Shown in pieces: positions 1 through 4,994 of a stretch of DNA of 7,389 nucleotides. Numbering within the stretch: the stretch's first letter is position 1; each line of letters opens with the position of its first letter. Position numbers and translations under genes: made by a program. The stretch is from Oscillospiraceae bacterium (GTDB lineage: Bacteria; Bacillota_A; Clostridia; Oscillospirales; Oscillospiraceae), in contig JAGBEM010000218.1 of assembly GCA_017936985.1 (NCBI GenBank), positions 1 through 7,389 on the forward strand, read 5' to 3'. The notes under the pieces are model-generated. The model searched no databases. It saw only the letters and a list, made by a program, of their open reading frames with translations, and had not been told where the DNA came from.

Positions 1-261
1 AGGGCTTTAATTGTTCACTTCGTTTTGTTACCTACTGTCTGGCGGTAACGGATGATGCCGTGAGACAATATGATCCGAGATATGATTCAGCGCCTGGTTG
101 CCGGTTTGGTGAACGGGCGCTTCTTTTTGACCCAGATTCTGACCCAGAACAGGAAATTGCGGTATGGACGGGGCAGCACCAAGGGGGAAATACCTTTCGA
201 ATACCCCTACCCAAAAGCACCAAATGGACGCTTCAGCGCTGAAAAAACGCCCAGACCTATC
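1..261. other. Non-coding end of a presumed integrated element
   Basis: I see no convincing gene here. One plus-strand frame is open from the window edge to 242 and could be the tail of something starting outside, but its residues match no family I know. Visible structure: a tandem TGACCCAGA repeat at 128-148, a run GAAC/GGGCGC rich area around 110-120, and a perfect 12-bp palindrome TTCAGCGCTGAA at 232-243, about 20 bases before the tRNA-Arg fragment. Because the sequence changes abruptly from unrelated DNA to a perfect tRNA 3' half at 262, I read 1-261 as the terminal part of an integrative element (prophage, ICE or similar) whose body lies to the left. No recombinase gene is visible, so this rests on the junction alone. 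Confidence 0.4.
128..148. repeat. Tandem TGACCCAGA direct repeats
   Basis: TGACCCAGA occurs at 128-136 and again at 140-148, a 12-base period. Short direct repeats near an attachment site are typical of arm-type binding sites of tyrosine recombinases, and these lie about 115 bases from the presumed core at 262-306. The role is inferred from position only; two copies could also be chance or coding remnants. Confidence 0.35.
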
Positions 262-306
262 CTTCTAAGCAGTAGGTCGGGGGTTCGAGTCCCTCCTGGC
301 GTGCCA
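262..306 (+). pseudogene. 3' half of tRNA-Arg(TCT), probable attachment site core
   Basis: From the anticodon loop onward this is a clean tRNA: loop CTTCTAA with anticodon TCT at 264-266, 3' anticodon strand GCAGT, variable loop AGGTC, T-stem GGGGG/CCCTC with loop TTCGAGT at 284-290, acceptor strand CTGGCGT, discriminator G and encoded CCA at 304-306. The 5' half is absent: 257-261 (CTATC) does not pair with GCAGT, and no D-arm is present. ACGCCCAG at 247-254 resembles the expected acceptor strand ACGCCAG but is misplaced. A tRNA cut exactly at the anticodon loop with its 3' half kept is the usual product of integration by a tyrosine recombinase, and would be the distal att site; the complete tRNA-Arg would lie at the other end of the element, outside this window. 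Confidence 0.7.
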
Positions 307-310
307 TTCA
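286..310 (+). repeat. tRNA-Arg tail, copy 1 of a 25-bp direct repeat
   Basis: The 25 bases from the T-loop CGAGTCCC through CCA and the following TTCA are identical to 441-465. One base later the two copies run on similarly (AGCT versus GCT). The unit starts within the T-loop, so it is shorter than the tRNA half at 262-306. The spacing between copies is 155 bases. Confidence 0.85.
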
Positions 311-364
311 AGCTGCGCAGTCAGATAGGGTAATTGCACTTTTGGTTTGCAGAGTCTTTCTTAA

Positions 365-446
365 GACTCGAACCATTTAGATGCAACAGTCCGGTGGACT
401 GTTGCTCGCCGGGTAGGGCCCCGGCGACACCTTGATTAAACGAGTC
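365..446. repeat. Palindromic T-arm-ended element A
   Basis: The element begins with GACTCGAA (365-372), the reverse complement of the tRNA T-loop region, and ends with CGAGTC (441-446), giving inverted ends. Inside are two strong hairpins: a 10-bp perfect stem with a 3-base loop at 383-405 built on CAGTCCGGTGGACTG, and an 8-bp stem TCGCCGGG/CCCGGCGA at 406-427. The left end overlaps another palindrome, GAGTCTT/AAGACTC at 352-369. The left part, GACTCGAA then TTTA and ATGCAA, is recognisably the same as the left part of element B at 615-635, so A and B are related copies. No protein is encoded. It could be a non-autonomous mobile repeat or a structured RNA. Confidence 0.7.
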
Positions 447-465
447 CCTCCTGGCGTGCCATTCA
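441..465 (+). repeat. tRNA-Arg tail, copy 2 of the 25-bp direct repeat
   Basis: This second copy of the tRNA-Arg 3' tail (T-loop to CCA at 459-461, plus TTCA) lacks all other parts of a tRNA. It lies 17 bases before tRNA-His, the normal spacing of tandem tRNA genes, so this is probably where the ancestral tRNA-Arg ended in an Arg-His tRNA cluster, and 286-440 was added upstream of it. It is also the right end of palindromic element A. Confidence 0.75.
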
Positions 466-478
466 GCTAACAGAATAT

Positions 479-555
479 GGTGGGTGTAGTTCAATTGGCA
501 GAGCACTGGATTGTGGTTCCAGGCGTTGTGGGTTCGAGTCCCATCACCCACCCCA
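479..555 (+). tRNA. tRNA-His (anticodon GTG)
   Basis: All parts fold: acceptor GTGGGTG (480-486) with CACCCAC (545-551), D-arm GTTC/GAGC (489-504), anticodon stem CTGGA/TCCAG (506-510, 518-522) with loop TTGTGGT and anticodon GTG at 513-515, variable loop GCGTT, T-stem GTGGG/CCCAT with loop TTCGAGT at 533-539. The discriminator is C552 and CCA is encoded at 553-555. G479 supplies the extra G-1 that marks tRNA-His, pairing opposite C73. No promoter is evident in the 17 bases upstream, so the gene is probably transcribed from an upstream promoter, perhaps originally as part of an Arg-His pair. A terminator hairpin starts two bases after CCA. Confidence 0.97.
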
Positions 556-556
556 T

Positions 557-592
557 AAAAACAGGAGATATCTTCGGATATCTCTTGTTTTT
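557..592 (+). terminator. Intrinsic terminator after tRNA-His
   Basis: This is a 16-bp hairpin (557-572 with 577-592, one G-T wobble) with the stable tetraloop TTCG. The stem starts with A5 and ends with T5 followed by an AT-rich stretch, so it can terminate in either direction. It begins right after the tRNA CCA. Confidence 0.88.
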
Positions 593-610
593 ATATAATT
601 TTTGCCCGTA

Positions 611-716
611 ATGGGACTCGAATAATTTAATGCAATGCGAACGAGCATTGCCGGCGAGGGCTTGACCGAGCCGACCATTTATTTTCGCCAAAGGCGAAAA
701 TGCAAACGAGTCCCAT
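611..716. repeat. Palindromic T-arm-ended element B
   Basis: The ends are a perfect 10-bp inverted repeat, ATGGGACTCG (611-620) and CGAGTCCCAT (707-716), which is exactly the tRNA-His T-arm sequence at 535-544 in inverted and direct orientation. Internal hairpins are GCAATGC/GCATTGC (632-651), a GC-rich CGGC/GCCG area around 653-673, and ATTTTCGCC/GGCGAAAAT (681-701, loop AAA). The left end is related to element A but the CAGTCC hairpin core is replaced by a different hairpin, so stem structure rather than sequence seems conserved. No coding capacity. Confidence 0.7.
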
Positions 717-733
717 CACCCACCCCATAAAAA
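707..733 (+). repeat. Duplicated tRNA-His 3' tail
   Basis: The 27 bases from CGAGTCCC in the T-loop through the acceptor strand, C73, CCA and TAAAAA are identical to 535-561 in the real tRNA-His. Upstream of it there is no tRNA body, only palindromic element B. The distance between copies is 172 bases, close to the 155 seen for the Arg tails. This is not a functional tRNA. Confidence 0.88.
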
Positions 734-764
734 GAAAGGATACCATTCGGTATCCTTTCTTTTT
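729..764 (+). terminator. Second intrinsic terminator, after the tail copy
   Basis: A perfect 16-bp hairpin (729-744 with 749-764, loop ATTC) starts two bases after the CCA of the tail copy, as terminator 1 does after the real tRNA. Stem length, A5/T5 ends and position match terminator 1, but the inner stem sequence is different (GGATACC versus GGAGATATC). It can act in both directions, so it could also stop transcripts arriving from the minus-strand genes. Confidence 0.82.
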
Positions 765-779
765 ATATTTGGTGCAGGG

Positions 780-843
780 ATGGGACTCGAAAGGCCGTTA
801 AGAAAACAGTCCGGTGGACTGTTTTTAGGCCGTGGGAGAGTCC
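780..843. repeat. Palindromic T-arm-ended element C
   Basis: This is a nested palindrome: GGACTC (783-788) pairs with GAGTCC (838-843), GGCC (793-796) with GGCC (828-831), and AAAACAGTCC with GGACTGTTTT (803-825, loop GGT). The left end ATGGGACTCGAA (780-791) is identical to the left end of element B, and the centre CAGTCCGGTGGACTG is identical to the centre of element A. Unlike A and B, its right end is not followed by a tRNA tail. Non-coding. Confidence 0.65.
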
Positions 844-858
844 ATAGGCAGCAGAGCT

Positions 859-874
859 CAGTCCGTAAGGACTG
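859..874. repeat. CAGTCC/GGACTG hairpin with GTAA loop
   Basis: A perfect 6-bp stem with loop GTAA lies between element C and the end of the minus-strand gene at 889. The stem is the same CAGTCC/GGACTG as in elements A and C, with a different loop. On the minus strand it follows the stop codon by 14 bases, but no T-run follows, so it is at best a weak terminator. Confidence 0.5.
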
Positions 875-888
875 TGAAATACTGTCTA

Positions 889-1716
889 TCATTCTTTAAT
901 GGAACCGGGCGCTGCAGCGCCGGCCGGCTTTCTGCCGCGTCTGCTGAAAAAGGCTTTCACTGTTTCCTTGTCGCTAATCACATGAAACACATTCACATAC
1001 ACAACGATTATTGCGATATATGCGGCCAGATACAGCCCGTAGCTAATCTTTAGGATGTCAGCCTGAATGTCGCCGTTCGGCATAAAATACATAGGATCTT
1101 CCTGTGTCTTCAGTACAAAGATCTCCACCAGTCCATACACATAGGTCGCCGCAAAGCAGACAGCCAGCTTCCCCATATACTTGTAGCGGAAGTCTGTGAC
1201 CTTCAGTACCATCATCGTAATGGACATGGTTAGCAGCAGCGCGTGGGTCACGATGGAATATAAATTCTCGAACAGAATGATCTGATTGTTGTAGCCAACA
1301 CCCGGATACGCAAAGAACACAACAGCGCAAAGCAGCGCGGACAGGCTGGCAAAATTGTAGAAATAGGTCTTTTTCACAAAGACGCATGCGATCAGCAGCC
1401 AGCAGGCAATGGCGCACCAGGGTTTGGGAATGAGGATCCAGAGCACCCCTGTGCCAGCCATTTCCGGTTGATGAAAATAATACAGCTTCATGAAATACAC
1501 AAAGCGGATCATGATCTCAAAGAAAGCGATCAGTCCGGCCAGAGTGTATAGGATGCAGTTCTTCGTTTTTTCTTTATCCACAGATCTCTTGACGATGAAA
1601 TGCGCACCTACGATACTAATCACGCAAATCACCAGCGTAGCAATGTGCAGTGAGCCCCATCTGCCGTTGATAACCGGGTTTTCAATTCCGCCAAACAACC
1701 ATTCAGAAAACAGCAT
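889..1716 (-). CDS. Multi-span membrane protein, YwaF/TMEM164-like
   Basis: The 275-residue product is an integral membrane protein with about seven hydrophobic segments (roughly 22-42, 55-78, 88-111, 124-137, 150-171, 183-202, 226-246) and a short basic cytoplasmic tail rich in Arg and Ala. The spacing of His24 in the first segment, Pro98/Cys101 in the third and His158 in SIVTHALLL resembles the TIGR02206/YwaF family, related to eukaryotic TMEM164, where a Cys and a His form an acyltransferase-like centre. I assign it by pattern, not by alignment; function in bacteria is not established. ATG is preceded by AGAAGG seven bases upstream, inside the end of the preceding gene, whose stop is only three bases away, so the two are probably translated together and may form a complex. 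Confidence 0.65.
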   Translation of the reverse strand: MLFSEWLFGGIENPVINGRWGSLHIATLVICVISIVGAHFIVKRSVDKEKTKNCILYTLAGLIAFFEIMIRFVYFMKLYYFHQPEMAGTGVLWILIPKPWCAIACWLLIACVFVKKTYFYNFASLSALLCAVVFFAYPGVGYNNQIILFENLYSIVTHALLLTMSITMMVLKVTDFRYKYMGKLAVCFAATYVYGLVEIFVLKTQEDPMYFMPNGDIQADILKISYGLYLAAYIAIIVVYVNVFHVISDKETVKAFFSRRGRKPAGAAAPGSIKE

Positions 1717-1719
1717 AGT

Positions 1720-2214
1720 CTAACCTTCTCTCTTTCGTATGCGCGCACCCCATGCGCGGATCCTACCTTTAAGCCCATCCATATCCTTTTTGAAGCTTGG
1801 AAAATCAAATATCAAAGAAATCAGGAAACATACCGGGATCAAGATCACAAAGCAAGGCACGATCAGCCAGAACCATGGCCAATACTTAGCCTCACCTGCG
1901 TGGGGCCCGACGGGAACCGTCTTGAAAATTTCCGGACAGGCCCATTCGATCAGCTTGGAAATATTCCCATCCGGCCCCCAGATCAGGGAATTGTTGATAT
2001 ACGGAATGGCATGGATATCATCGCCGCGCAGCCCTATAAATCCCAGTTCGCTTTGGAAAATCTGATTGAGCATGATAAACAGCATCACCAGCAAAAGTAT
2101 GACCGGTGTTGCCCAGACTCTTCGGTACGACAGCTTATGGATCTTTAAAAGGACGAAACAGCAGGGTAAATGCAAAGGAATTAAGAAATTCTTAATGGAT
2201 CTTGCCGTTTTCAC
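1720..2214 (-). CDS. Two-span membrane protein of unknown function
   Basis: I do not recognise this 164-residue protein. It has two hydrophobic segments (about 34-53 and 114-137) linked by an outside loop of about 60 residues rich in Trp, Pro and Gly (GLRGDDIHAIPYINN, WACPEIF, KYWPWFW), and a basic C-terminal tail. Such a topology would place both ends in the cytoplasm and the loop outside. The start is doubtful: the GTG at 2212-2214 has no Shine-Dalgarno site and lies just after a hairpin, and residues 1-30 look less protein-like; a TTG at residue 14 or another start near residue 24 is possible. Its stop is three bases before the YwaF-like gene, so it is likely the partner of that protein. 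Confidence 0.6.
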   Translation of the reverse strand: MKTARSIKNFLIPLHLPCCFVLLKIHKLSYRRVWATPVILLLVMLFIMLNQIFQSELGFIGLRGDDIHAIPYINNSLIWGPDGNISKLIEWACPEIFKTVPVGPHAGEAKYWPWFWLIVPCFVILIPVCFLISLIFDFPSFKKDMDGLKGRIRAWGARIRKREG

Positions 2215-2222
2215 ATTGCAAC

Positions 2223-2252
2223 AACGGGGCGCAGGTTGAACTGCGCCCCGTT
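2223..2252 (-). terminator. Hairpin after the GH25 gene
   Basis: A perfect 12-bp GC-rich stem (AACGGGGCGCAG with CTGCGCCCCGTT, six-base loop) follows the stop codon of the GH25 gene by three bases on the minus strand. The T-run after it is poor (GTTG), so termination may be partial and the membrane pair downstream may receive some read-through. Confidence 0.65.
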
Positions 2253-2255
2253 CCT

Positions 2256-3059
2256 TTATTCCATTTCTCCAAATACCGCCTGTCCCAGGCCGAAATCCGT
2301 AAACATCAGATCAATATCCACATTTCCCCGGATTCCCGGAACCGATCCCGTGTTGGTGTATTGCCACAGATCCACCCGGCACAAAAATTCCGCTTCCAGA
2401 TCATACTTAGCCAGCCACCAGGGATACATTTCCAGTTTCTCCAGCTCTAGCAGATCCCGTCCCTGGGAGGAATTGAAGTAGATCATGGCATCATACCCGG
2501 CCTTTTCCACCTCCTGGCAGAACGCCAGTGTGCAAGCCGTCAGGGTCTGCCTGTCCATATTTGCCGTCCGGGCTGTTTCGTTAATATACTCCCAGTCGTA
2601 CACCAGCGGCAGTGTCAGCTGCATTCCATCCAGAATGTCCAGCGCAAACAGCGCTTCTTCCCGAGCCTCCTCCACGGTGACTGCCTGGGAAAAGAAATAC
2701 GCGCCCACCAAAAGCCCGGCATCTTTTGCCCCGTTCAAGTTCTGGATTGCAAAGCTGTCTGTATTCAAAGTGCCCTGCTCATAGCCCCGGTAGCCCAGCC
2801 GGACAAAGGCATATTGAATACCGGCATCCTTGACCGCCTGCCAGTCGATCTGCTGCTGGTGGGAGGACACATCGATCCCCACTGCCACAGAACCGGCGCT
2901 GCAGCTCAAAAAGCTGTCCGTCTGCTGAAAATCCTCCGGCACATAGGGGCTGGAGGGCATTTCCCAACGAATCGTCTGCGTAGTTTCCGGCGTTTCCTCT
3001 ACCGGCACGCAGCCGGTAAGCAATATGGCCGCCAAAAGAATACAAATCCCCTTTTTCAC
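2256..3059 (-). CDS. GH25 lysozyme-like lipoprotein
   Basis: The 267-residue product is a predicted cell-surface muramidase (N-acetylmuramidase, glycoside hydrolase family 25) acting on peptidoglycan. Residues 1-17 form a lipoprotein signal peptide ending in lipobox LTGC with Cys17 as the lipidated residue, followed by a Pro/Thr/Ser-rich linker to about 57. The GH25 barrel runs from 59 to about 257: VGIDVSSHQ with Asp63, FVRLGYRGY (85-93), GAYFFSQA (119-126), the catalytic DxE in LVYDWEY (Asp155, Glu157), LWQYT (231-235) and VDIDLMF (Asp248/Asp250). All expected acidic residues are present, so it should be active. The start is GTG with a strong GGAGG about nine bases upstream. It is divergent from the DUF2156 gene. 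Role could be wall turnover or defence; nothing here decides. Confidence 0.92.
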   Translation of the reverse strand: MKKGICILLAAILLTGCVPVEETPETTQTIRWEMPSSPYVPEDFQQTDSFLSCSAGSVAVGIDVSSHQQQIDWQAVKDAGIQYAFVRLGYRGYEQGTLNTDSFAIQNLNGAKDAGLLVGAYFFSQAVTVEEAREEALFALDILDGMQLTLPLVYDWEYINETARTANMDRQTLTACTLAFCQEVEKAGYDAMIYFNSSQGRDLLELEKLEMYPWWLAKYDLEAEFLCRVDLWQYTNTGSVPGIRGNVDIDLMFTDFGLGQAVFGEME

Positions 3060-3087
3060 GCTGTGCCCTCCTTCCTTCTTTTGTGAC

Positions 3088-3096
3088 AGTATATCA
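3088..3096 (-). promoter_or_regulatory. Extended -10 promoter for the GH25 gene
   Basis: On the minus strand TGATATACT (3096 to 3088) is an extended -10 element (TGnTATACT). No good -35 is seen at the usual distance, which fits extended -10 promoters. Transcription would start near 3081, leaving a leader of about 20 bases that contains the Shine-Dalgarno site. Confidence 0.5.
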
Positions 3097-3118
3097 TATT
3101 TCCTGATGCTTGCCTAGG

Positions 3119-3146
3119 TTGAAAATAATAGAATTTGTGGTATACT
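3119..3146 (+). promoter_or_regulatory. Promoter of the DUF2156-GNAT pair
   Basis: TTGAAA (3119-3124) and TATACT (3141-3146) are separated by 16 bases, with TGG directly before the -10, making an extended -10. It is 25 bases before the GTG start of the DUF2156 gene and back to back with the GH25 promoter, which uses the same TGnTATACT hexamer context. Confidence 0.7.
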
Positions 3147-3170
3147 ATCCGAAGAAGGAAGTGATCATCC

Positions 3171-4076
3171 GTGATAGAATTTCATCGACTCAACCCTGCC
3201 GACCGGCAGCAGTATCTTTCCCTGCTTTCCGGAGAACGGGGCTGTGAGTATTCTTTTGTCAATATCAATGTCTGGGGCCGCCAGCGGGTAGCCTTTCAAA
3301 ACGGTTTCTGTGTGATATTTTCCCAATTTGACCGCTACAGCGTCTACCCCTTCCCGGTAGGTCAAGGGGATCTGAAACCGGTGCTGGACGCCATGATCCA
3401 GGACGCGCAAACGCGAGGGATTCCTTTCCGACTCACCGGCATGAGCAGTCTGGACTGTGCCGAAGTGGAGCGGCTGTACCCCGGCAAGTTCCATTTCCAT
3501 ACCGACCGGGATAACTTCGACTATGTTTACGCCATCGATGACCTGGCGGAGCTGACAGGCAAGCGTTACCAGAGCAAGCGCAACTTTGCCAACCGCTTCC
3601 GCAGCCAGCATCCGAACTGTGAAGTTCTGCCCCTGGACGAAACCACTGTTCCGGCAGTTCTGGATATGCTGGATACCTGGTTTGCCCAACGGCAGGAACT
3701 GGATCCTCTGGCGGATTTCCACCTGGAGCGTATCGCCCTGAACCGGGCCTTTGCCCGGCGGCAGGAGCTGGCGCTGGAGGGCCTGGTGCTGATGGAGGAC
3801 GGTCATTGCCTGGCCATGACAATGGGCAGCTTTCTGACGAACAACACCTTCGATATTCACTTTGAAAAAGCACTGGACGGTATCGACGGTGCCTACGCCT
3901 TTATCAACCAGAGCTTCGCCCGGTATCTTCGGGAGAAATATCCTACCCTGCAGTACCTGAACCGGGAAGACGACATGGGTATCCCCGGTCTGCGGAAAGC
4001 CAAGCTGTCGTATCACCCCCACCACCTTGTGGAAAAGCACTGGGCGCGGCTTTGGGAGGAAGACGATGCACATTGA
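3171..4076 (+). CDS. DUF2156 / LPG synthase C-terminal-like protein
   Basis: The 301-residue soluble protein belongs to the DUF2156 family, which shares the double GNAT-like fold of the catalytic domain of phosphatidylglycerol lysyltransferase (MprF), an aminoacyl-tRNA-dependent enzyme. The stand-alone family has no settled function. Family marks visible: GKRYQSKRNFANRF at 130-143, DIHFEKAL at 228-235, and YLNREDDMGIPGLRKAK at 262-278. It has no membrane segments, unlike MprF, so lipid modification by this protein alone is doubtful. Start is GTG with AAGGA 11 bases upstream; no in-frame ATG lies nearby. Its last 11 bases overlap the next gene, a GNAT acetyltransferase, so the two are translationally coupled and probably work on related substrates. 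Confidence 0.88.
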   Translation: MIEFHRLNPADRQQYLSLLSGERGCEYSFVNINVWGRQRVAFQNGFCVIFSQFDRYSVYPFPVGQGDLKPVLDAMIQDAQTRGIPFRLTGMSSLDCAEVERLYPGKFHFHTDRDNFDYVYAIDDLAELTGKRYQSKRNFANRFRSQHPNCEVLPLDETTVPAVLDMLDTWFAQRQELDPLADFHLERIALNRAFARRQELALEGLVLMEDGHCLAMTMGSFLTNNTFDIHFEKALDGIDGAYAFINQSFARYLREKYPTLQYLNREDDMGIPGLRKAKLSYHPHHLVEKHWARLWEEDDAH

Positions 4077-4815
4077 TCACCCCCTTCCCAACCAAATTCC
4101 CGCCCTGCGCTGCCTGTGGCAGGAAGCCTTCGGTGATGATGACCGCTTTTTGGACGCTTTTTTCACACACGCCTACGCCCCCCAGCGCTGCCGCTGCATT
4201 TTAGAAAACGGCACTCTGGCTGCTGCCCTTTACTGGTTCGACTGCACCTGGCAGGGCAAAAAAGTGGCATACCTTTATGCTGTTGCCACCGCCAAAGCCT
4301 TTCAAGGCAAGGGTTTTTGCCGGACGCTGATGTCAGATACCCACGCTCTGCTGATTGCCCAGGGTTATGCCGGTGCCGTGCTGGTTCCGGGCACAAAGGC
4401 ACTATTTTCCCTCTATGGCAAAATGGGCTATACTCCCCTTGACTGCGCCGATACCCTGACCTGCACTGCCACCAAACCTGTGTATGTGCGAAAAATCGAC
4501 ACGGCGGAATATGACAAACTCCGCAGAGCCTTTTTAGGCCAAAATGACATCATTTTGGGGGTCGAAAGCAACCGCTTTTTGTCATCTGTTTGGCAGCTTT
4601 TCGCCGGAAACCGATGGGTTCTGGCAGCTTTCGACAACGGCAAGACCCTGACCGGCATGGAGTTTTTGGGCGACACCTCCGCCATCCCCGGCATTCTTGC
4701 CGCCCTGGGAAAGAAAAAGGGGACCTTCCGGATTCCCGGCAGCAAACCCTTTGCCATGTACAAGCCCTTGTCATGCCCCGATATCCCGGACTATTTCGGC
4801 CTTGCTTTTGACTAG
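4066..4815 (+). CDS. GNAT family N-acetyltransferase
   Basis: The 249-residue protein transfers an acyl group from a coenzyme A thioester to an unknown acceptor. The N-terminal GNAT domain covers about 8-125; acetyl-CoA-binding motif A is seen as YAVATAKAFQGKGFCRTLM (71-89) with Q80-G-K-G83, followed by LVPGTKALFSLYGKMGY (106-122), the end of the fold. Residues 130-249 form a second part without clear motif, as in two-domain Eis-like acetyltransferases but shorter than Eis. I chose ATG at 4066 because GGGAGGA lies five bases before it; a possible earlier ATG at 4027 has no such site and would lengthen the overlap with the upstream gene. The substrate cannot be read from the sequence. Confidence 0.85.
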   Translation: MHIDHPLPNQIPALRCLWQEAFGDDDRFLDAFFTHAYAPQRCRCILENGTLAAALYWFDCTWQGKKVAYLYAVATAKAFQGKGFCRTLMSDTHALLIAQGYAGAVLVPGTKALFSLYGKMGYTPLDCADTLTCTATKPVYVRKIDTAEYDKLRRAFLGQNDIILGVESNRFLSSVWQLFAGNRWVLAAFDNGKTLTGMEFLGDTSAIPGILAALGKKKGTFRIPGSKPFAMYKPLSCPDIPDYFGLAFD

Positions 4816-4875
4816 ATTTGTCAAAATTCACAGCACAAAGCCACAGAAAAAGTCATAATCCGTCTTTAAAACGAA

Positions 4876-4905
4876 TTGACGAAAACATAATAATTATGAT
4901 ATAAT
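4876..4905 (+). promoter_or_regulatory. Promoter of the pur operon
   Basis: TTGACG (4876-4881) and TATAAT (4900-4905) are 18 bases apart, and TGA directly before TATAAT makes an extended -10. This is the strongest promoter in the window. Transcription would begin near 4911-4913, about 14 bases before helix P1 of the riboswitch. Between the GNAT stop (4815) and this promoter I see no other feature. Confidence 0.85.
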
Positions 4906-4925
4906 AAATCGGTAATCGAAATTCC

Positions 4926-4994
4926 CCCTTATGACTGACGGATCAGTGGAGCACCACATGGAGTAAGGGACTAAAAACAGCCGACCGTCTGGGC
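4926..4994 (+). promoter_or_regulatory. ZTP (pfl) riboswitch
   Basis: The leader matches the ZTP/ZMP-sensing pfl riboswitch. P1 is CCCTTA (4926-4931) with TAAGGG (4964-4969); P2 is GTGG (4946-4949) with CCAC (4954-4957); the joining strand ATGGAGT corresponds to the conserved GGGAGC-like junction. P3 is GCC (4980-4982) with GGC (4992-4994), and its loop forms a pseudoknot CCGTC (4985-4989) with GACGG (4937-4941), taking the place of the usual CGCC/GGCG with all pairs kept by compensating changes. The conserved signature CTGGGC appears as TCTGGGC (4988-4994). ZTP and ZMP (AICAR) accumulate when 10-formyl-THF runs short, so binding should raise expression of the purine genes downstream. Confidence 0.9.

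Noticed and set aside
60..333. Small plus-strand frames starting at 60 and 70
   Set aside because: No family resemblance and no Shine-Dalgarno site; the second runs through the tRNA-Arg fragment. The frame open from position 3 to 242 is noted only as a possible tail of an outside gene.
286..465. CRISPR-like or tandem repeat array
   Set aside because: Only two copies, 155 bases apart, and both are tRNA tails; spacer and repeat sizes do not fit.
321..691. Two minus-strand reading frames (321-551 and 491-691) containing GTRTHN-like and LEPTTPG-like peptides
   Set aside because: They are antisense translations of the tRNA-His T-arm and the palindromic elements, a well-known source of false proteins.
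4027..4065. Upstream ATG extending the GNAT protein by 13 residues
   Set aside because: The ATG at 4066 has a perfect GGGAGGA five bases upstream and gives a normal GNAT start; the extension overlaps the DUF2156 coding end.
3165..4073. 302-residue minus-strand frame
   Set aside because: It is the shadow of the DUF2156 gene, which has clear family motifs, a promoter and a start site.
4806..4826. TTTTGAC/GTCAAAA hairpin at the GNAT stop as a terminator
   Set aside because: Only seven AT-rich pairs and no T-run after it.
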